DNA of 64,000 bases from Scedosporium boydii. Its lineage: Eukaryota > Ascomycota > Sordariomycetes > Microascales > Microascaceae. A program made the translations under genes and the position numbers. Shown piece after piece: positions 59,692 through 64,000 of the stretch (its first letter is position 1; each line of letters begins with the position of its first letter). The stretch is from assembly GCA_002221725.1 (NCBI GenBank), contig NJFT01000015.1, forward strand, positions 290,729-354,728, given 5' to 3'. Under the pieces are notes generated by a model, which saw only the letters and a program-made list of their open reading frames with translations, was not told the DNA's origin and made no database searches.

Positions 59692-62012
59692 TGGGCAGGC
59701 CTTTGGGAAAGGTGGATCTTGTGCTCTGTTTTCCTGATGTCTTCGATGATTCTGTTCAGGTTCAATGACACCTGTACAGATCTATCGTCAGATAGAAAGC
59801 AATCGAGCAGTTACGTACACGACAGCTAGGGCGGGTTATTTTTGGGGTGCTGTCGCCAGATCAAAGGTGCAGAAGCGGGTGTGTCTTCCTGGCTAAGCCA
59901 GATGCACGATGGCACCAGAATGAGGGGGGCGGGGTGGTGGTCGCAGAATGGGCCCCCAAGGGCCACGTCCAAGTCGCAAGGAATAAAGGAATGGTCCAGA
60001 GACAGGAAAACGGGCACAAACAATAAAGTCGTGAGTATAAACAGAGAGAGGATGGAGAGATTCGATCCCGTTAAGGCAAGTATTTCTATTCTGCGAAGAG
60101 TTGGGGCTTTTGGGCAGGAAACACGTAACACGGGGAGGCAGGAGAAGAATGAGGGAAAGAGAGCTCGCGTGGAACTCTTAGATAGAAAAAAGAGAGAGAC
60201 TTGAGGCGCACTTCTTTCACCTGCAGCTGCACATCAAGAAGCGAGCTCGTCCAGTACCGTTCGCTGGTCCAGGTCCAGGATAACATCACAGCACAGCAGG
60301 GTGGAACCGGGCGGGTGACGAGGGGGAGGGGACAGGGGGTGAGATGGGGCAGATGGCGACGAGGGGCGCGACATGGAGAGAGCACAGGGCTTCCCTCATT
60401 GAAGCCAGGGTGAGATTGGGGGCCGATTTGATGCTCTTAGTGGCGGCATGCCAGGCAGGCCAGACCAGTCCATTGTTACTGGACAGCCAACAGTGGCATC
60501 AATTTGATTGAGCTCGTCCCGCTCAATACAGGTCGACTAGGAGGCCTGCAACTTCTGCAGGGAGGGGAGCTTGGTGATTGGTTCCTGGAGCTGGGCGCTT
60601 AGAGATTCAATGGACCAGCAAATGGGCGTGGTGGAACGAGACTTCGAAGCGCCCACAGGCCGAGGACTCGTCATTGAGCCGTGAAGGCCAAGACCTGCCA
60701 TACTGGATCCCGTCTAGTAATATCTCCTCGGGTGCATGCGAAGTAATAGTTGGCAGAAATGATTGATGAATGATGATGGATAATCAGGCACTGAAGAAGA
60801 TGTTGTTGGGGGCGAAAAACGGGCGTCGCTGGCTTGGGATTTATGAGCCTCGAGCTGACGAAGACATCAAATTGATCTTATTGATTGCCGCTGCCTCTTC
60901 TGTAAAAGATCAATTCGAGTGATGATCAATGTTGCGTGTCCATATACTTCGTAGGAGTAGAGTTGTCTCTTCATGATCGATTGACAGTTGAACACAGTTG
61001 CAAGGGTTTTGTACTTAGTCGCAGACGTCAGATACGATTGTACTGCCAGAAGACGGCGCTGACTCTCGGACCCCAAAAGGACTCATGCCAACTCACGAAG
61101 TCCATCGTAAGTGGGTTCGAATAATTCAACAGAACGACTTCAAACTTGGAGGGAAAGTTGTGGGCTTTCAAGCCAGGAAAACCTGTCTTCCGAAAGCAAG
61201 ACGCCTCAGTGGTCCCAGGACGAGAAATGGGCAGCAGCGGACATAGAAATCTCCAGAATTCACCGATGAATGCTCACGTAATTCACCCAAGCCCGACTGG
61301 AACATTAAAATCACCGTTCGGCTACTAAACGAGTACTCTTCACACACTTCGCACCCGAACCCGAGCCTCTTAACTGTTCCCAATTTCACGGTTATAGAGC
61401 TTCGGTGAATCTCCCCCGCCACTGTCCGCCTCGCCGAACGTGCGCGAGCCTTCTTCTTCATTCGAAACTACCAAGCGCATTCGTCATCCAATGTTTTAGC
61501 TATGTCCGACCTCGAATAGGCATCCATCCCCCCTCCAACTGTTTGCGTTGCAGAACCTATTAGATGTAGGTCGAGGACGCGTGGCATCGGCGTATATCGT
61601 ACCGTCCACCGAGGCCTTGATACCCGTCAACCCCGTTAGCCTCAGCGAATGTTGCCCCCTCCTTTTCACTTTCCAACGGTCGTTTCGCCCCTGCTGCCTG
61701 CCTAGTTAGTGGTACGTAGGTAGAGATGGCGACGCCATATTCGGTGGCAATTTGTTTGATATCTCCGAGTGACGATGACCGATGCCCGCCTGTCCAGATC
61801 AAGTATAAAAGCGCCAGTCCGCGACAGTATCAGTGAATCTACTCCCCATTATCTCTTCACCAACAATCATCCCTTAAACACATATCACGACATTCAGCCT
61901 GTCTGAATTACATTTTTGTAAATAACTCTCATCTACTCCATAGAGGAAAGAAAAAAGAGAAATACAAAGTCTTATTTCTTACCACACACACGCACTATCT
62001 CTCATTGCAATC
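59692..62012. other. Divergent intergenic region, WW-PhoD/small Hsp
   Basis: 2.3 kb without a supported gene. The part next to the WW-PhoD start is purine-rich. It holds one recurring word (near 60948) and the TATA box of the small Hsp at 61804. A perfect nTTCnnGAAnnTTCn heat-shock element could not be found by eye, although CCCCT stress-element cores occur near 61526 and 61652. Confidence 0.5.
61804..61810 (+). promoter_or_regulatory. TATA box of the small heat-shock protein gene
   Basis: TATAAAA, 203 nt before the ATG at 62013. This implies a 5' leader of about 150-170 nt, most of it C/A-rich and ATG-poor, as usual for inducible heat-shock genes. Confidence 0.55.
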
Positions 62013-63071
62013 ATGGCATGGCAAGGTCAAGTCCCCGGAGCCTTCCCCAACGGTGGTGATCGCTCTTCCTACCCATTCCCCCCCCCTCCTCCATTCGGAG
62101 ACTTCTTCCGCTTCATGGAATCCGGAGGTGTAGGCGAAGGAGTCGACCATGTAGGTTCTGCTCCTCACGCCGGCCCCCAATTCCCTCCCGGCTTCCCCTT
62201 CAACGCCTATTCCCCTTGGGGTGGTCGTGGCGGCCGGGGCTGTCGTCGCCGCGGCGGTCCCTGGCGAGGAGGTCACCCCGGCCGTCGTCCTGGCTCTCGC
62301 CCAGGAGACGATGACTCCTCTTCTACGCACGACCCCCAGGATACTCCTCGAGCAGATACTCCCGAGGGGGATGACGATACTATGAAGGACGACCCCCCGG
62401 AAGTCCCTCCCGAAGATGACGAAGGCGAATGCCCTCCTCCCTACGGCGGACCCCGCGGCCCCCATCACCACCCCCACAATGGCCCGCACCGAGGAGGCTA
62501 CGGCCACCACCGCGGCGGCCACCACGGTCCCTTCCGCGGTCCTCATCATGGACCCCCTCCCCACGGCGGTCCTCACCACGGAGGTCCTCCCCCCTTCGCC
62601 TTCGACCCCTCCACGGTCCTTCGCAACCTAGCCCACCACCCCTTCGCGCAGAACATCCGCCAATGGCTCGACGCCTACGGACCTCCTGCCCAGGACTCTG
62701 ATCACTTCACCCCGCCCCTCGACATTTTCGAGAACGATCGCGAATACGTCCTCCACCTCGCCCTCCCCGGCGCCAAGAAGGAAGACATCGGCGTAAACTG
62801 GAACGCCGACAAGAACCACATCGACATCGCCGGCGTCGTCCATCGTCCTGGTGATGAAGAGTTCCAGCGCGGCCTGCTCTCTTCGGAGAGGAGGGTCGGC
62901 TTGTTCGAGAGGACTGTCAAGCTACCCCCCGAGGGCACCGAAGCCTCTGGATCCGAGGCTGACATCGACGGCTTGGGCATCACTGCTAAGATGGAGGATG
63001 GTGTCTTGGTAGTCATTGTTCCCAAGATGGAGAAGGAGTGGACTGAGGTCAGGAAGGTTGATATCGAATAG
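62013..63071 (+). CDS. Small heat-shock protein (HSP20/alpha-crystallin) with long GPH-rich N-terminus
   Basis: ATP-independent holdase chaperone. A single exon encodes 352 residues, far longer than typical fungal small Hsps (about 150-230). The alpha-crystallin domain is at about 231-345: FTPPLDIFENDREYVLHLALPGAKKEDIGVNW near its start and the conserved LPPEGTEASG... GLGITAKMEDGVLVVIVPK near its end. An inserted RRVGLFERTV strand preserves the usual F.R.. motif. The first ~200 residues hold FGDFFRFME, a GGRGGRGCRRRGGPWRGG basic stretch, an acidic DTPEGDDDTMKDD stretch, and then a Gly/Pro/His-rich tract (HRGGYGHHRGGHHGPF...). No localisation signal is clear. An AATAAA at 63202-63207 may be its poly(A) signal. 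It converges on the Pil1-family gene. Confidence 0.92.
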   Translation: MAWQGQVPGAFPNGGDRSSYPFPPPPPFGDFFRFMESGGVGEGVDHVGSAPHAGPQFPPGFPFNAYSPWGGRGGRGCRRRGGPWRGGHPGRRPGSRPGDDDSSSTHDPQDTPRADTPEGDDDTMKDDPPEVPPEDDEGECPPPYGGPRGPHHHPHNGPHRGGYGHHRGGHHGPFRGPHHGPPPHGGPHHGGPPPFAFDPSTVLRNLAHHPFAQNIRQWLDAYGPPAQDSDHFTPPLDIFENDREYVLHLALPGAKKEDIGVNWNADKNHIDIAGVVHRPGDEEFQRGLLSSERRVGLFERTVKLPPEGTEASGSEADIDGLGITAKMEDGVLVVIVPKMEKEWTEVRKVDIE

Positions 63072-63491
63072 ATTCCCAAGGGAATATCGATTTAATTTGT
63101 TAAAGTTATACACTGGTGGAATATATGAATAGCTCGGTCCGAGTCTGGTCTGCGAATTCGTTTGGCGTTCCGGTTTACTCCTTTTCATAAAGCACAAAAT
63201 CAATAAAAAAATAGCTATTTGAATTAAACGTCTCAGTTTTTCTCATCTCCTGTGCTTAACGATGTGACATGAATGTATAAATTCTCGTCTGTCTCGGACG
63301 AATGCTCGTGTAGTAAACCCCCAATAAGTTCGAAGCCCATGTAAGTCAGAATCATCCTCGCCTTAATTCCAAACGCCTCCTTTCTTTCCTATTCATAGAG
63401 GCGGCCTTCCGTACCAACAATACAGCGCGTGATACGTATCAATACTTGACACAAGAATTTCCAGGTCCACTGCTCTCCTCAGTCCTTACTC
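63072..63491. other. Convergent 3' region, small Hsp/Pil1
   Basis: 420 bp of tail-to-tail DNA. Nothing but the possible poly(A) signal is recognised. Confidence 0.55.
63202..63207 (+). terminator. Possible poly(A) signal of the small Hsp gene
   Basis: AATAAA, 131 nt after the stop codon. Fungal poly(A) signals are loose, so this is only suggestive. Confidence 0.3.
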
Positions 63492-63917
63492 CTAAAGAGC
63501 GTGCACCATATCATCCTCTGTGCCACCCCTGGCGCGGTGCCCACTCCCCGGACTCACAGCACCGGTCATGACATGCTCGTGTTGTGCAACACTACCACCA
63601 CCATTTCTATGCTCGTCTTCTTCATCAATGACGGGGTCCTTTCCCTTGTAGCTGCTAGTGGGACTTCCGCTTTCGGGTGTACTATAGGGATCAACCTCCG
63701 GTCGCCAATCGCGTAGGTCGTCCTCGGCATCGTTGAGGATCTGGCGTGCCTGTGAGCCGTGCTCATATGCGGGCCGTCGGTCACCGGGAACCATTGGGGT
63801 GTCGTCAAGGAGGGCCAAGAGGCGACGGCCATGCTTAGCAAGGATTATCTGTTTTTCGGCACGTTCTATCGTTGCGAGGAACTCGGCGTTGAAGGCCTCC
63901 TTGAGCTTCTGCCGGGT
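63492..63917 (-). CDS. Eisosome core component Pil1/Lsp1 family, 3' end only
   Basis: Last exon of a BAR-fold protein that coats plasma-membrane furrows (eisosomes/MCC) and takes part in PI(4,5)P2 and stress signalling. The exon spans 63917-63492 on the minus strand (ttCCCAG acceptor, phase 0). It encodes about 141 residues: TRQKLKEAFNAEFLATIERAEKQIILAKHGRRLLALLDDTP, then the family-typical PGD.RPAY...QILNDAEDDLRDW. A Ser/Asp-rich tail follows, ending in MVHAL. The remaining exons lie beyond the right edge, so which paralogue (Pil1 or Lsp1) it is cannot be told. The acidic, Gly/His-rich tail is longer than in yeast Pil1 and probably holds phosphorylation sites. Confidence 0.85.
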   Translation of the reverse strand, partial: TRQKLKEAFNAEFLATIERAEKQIILAKHGRRLLALLDDTPMVPGDRRPAYEHGSQARQILNDAEDDLRDWRPEVDPYSTPESGSPTSSYKGKDPVIDEEDEHRNGGGSVAQHEHVMTGAVSPGSGHRARGGTEDDMVHAL

Positions 63918-64000
63918 CTGGGAAATAGAAGCATTAGTAAACGAGAGTCGAGAGGCTCCAAGAATGAAGAGAAGAAAGAGGAATAATAATAAGGAGACAG
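63918..64000 (-). other. Intron of the Pil1-family gene, running off the window
   Basis: T-rich in the transcript strand with a CTAATG branch-like site shortly before the CCCAG acceptor. The donor is not in the window. Confidence 0.55.

Noticed and set aside
61120..61140. GGGTTCGAAT resembling a tRNA T-arm
   Set aside because: No matching anticodon or acceptor stems around it; other GTTCGA/TCGAAC words in the window were also inside genes or unpaired.
61440..61460. TTCTTCATTCGAAAC as a heat-shock element
   Set aside because: The spacing between TTC and GAA units does not follow the nTTCnnGAAn rule, so it is not called.
62416..62701. Alternative frames rich in Pro and Ala over the small Hsp
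   Set aside because: Shadow frames of the Gly/Pro/His-rich region; only the 62013 frame continues into the alpha-crystallin domain.

Overview
The window is nuclear DNA of a filamentous ascomycete (Pezizomycotina, most likely a Sordariomycete). The evidence is genes split by short introns of mostly 60-120 nt with GT..AG ends and CTAAC-like branch sites, pyrimidine-rich leaders, fungal-specific families (group III HAMP histidine kinase, Pil1/Lsp1 eisosome protein, WW-PhoD protein), and no bacterial-type operons. I count 15 well supported protein genes, one of them cut by the right edge, plus one weak small ORF. I recognised no tRNA, rRNA, CRISPR array or autonomous transposon. Species cannot be decided from the sequence alone.

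Layout, left to right. 1-5.0 kb: UMP kinase (ura6, +) converging on eIF3 subunit m (-). 7.8-15.8 kb: an FHA-domain checkpoint kinase of the Chk2/Cds1/PRD-4 type (+) converging on a probably N-myristoylated BAR-PH-ArfGAP (-). 19.6-23.9 kb: a Munc13-like MUN/C2 protein (+). 23.9-30.7 kb: a gene-poor stretch holding a small inverted-repeat (MITE-like) element and many copies of a TACTTCGTA word. 30.7-35.0 kb: the osmosensing histidine kinase nik1/os-1 (+). 36.3-37.1 kb: a 103-residue protein gene with a 20-nt exon (-). 37.1-41.7 kb: a second gene-poor stretch with simple tandem repeats. 41.7-43.4 kb: a SAM-domain plus HMG-box protein (+). 44.3-47.1 kb: condensin kleisin brn1 (-), divergent from a large Na+/Ca2+ exchanger-family protein (+, 47.9-50.9 kb). 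52.5-53.4 kb: an Asn/Asp/Ser/Arg-rich low-complexity protein (+). 54.1-55.3 kb: phosphomannomutase sec53 (+), converging on a WW-PhoD phosphatase-like gene (-, 55.9-59.7 kb). 62.0-63.1 kb: a small heat-shock protein with a long low-complexity N-terminus (+), converging on the 3' end of a Pil1/Lsp1 eisosome gene (-).

Genes alternate strands strongly, with six tail-to-tail pairs, and are mainly housekeeping or signalling. They do not form a metabolic cluster. A loose stress and cell-surface theme exists (Nik1 osmosensing, small Hsp, Asn-rich protein, eisosome protein, Ca2+ exchanger), but I see no evidence that these genes act as one unit. The most unusual items are the MITE-like element at 27742-27926, the dispersed TACTTCGTA motif, the SAM-HMG architecture, and the low-complexity Asn-rich protein. 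Exon boundaries were derived by hand from splice consensus and reading-frame continuity, so they are predictions.
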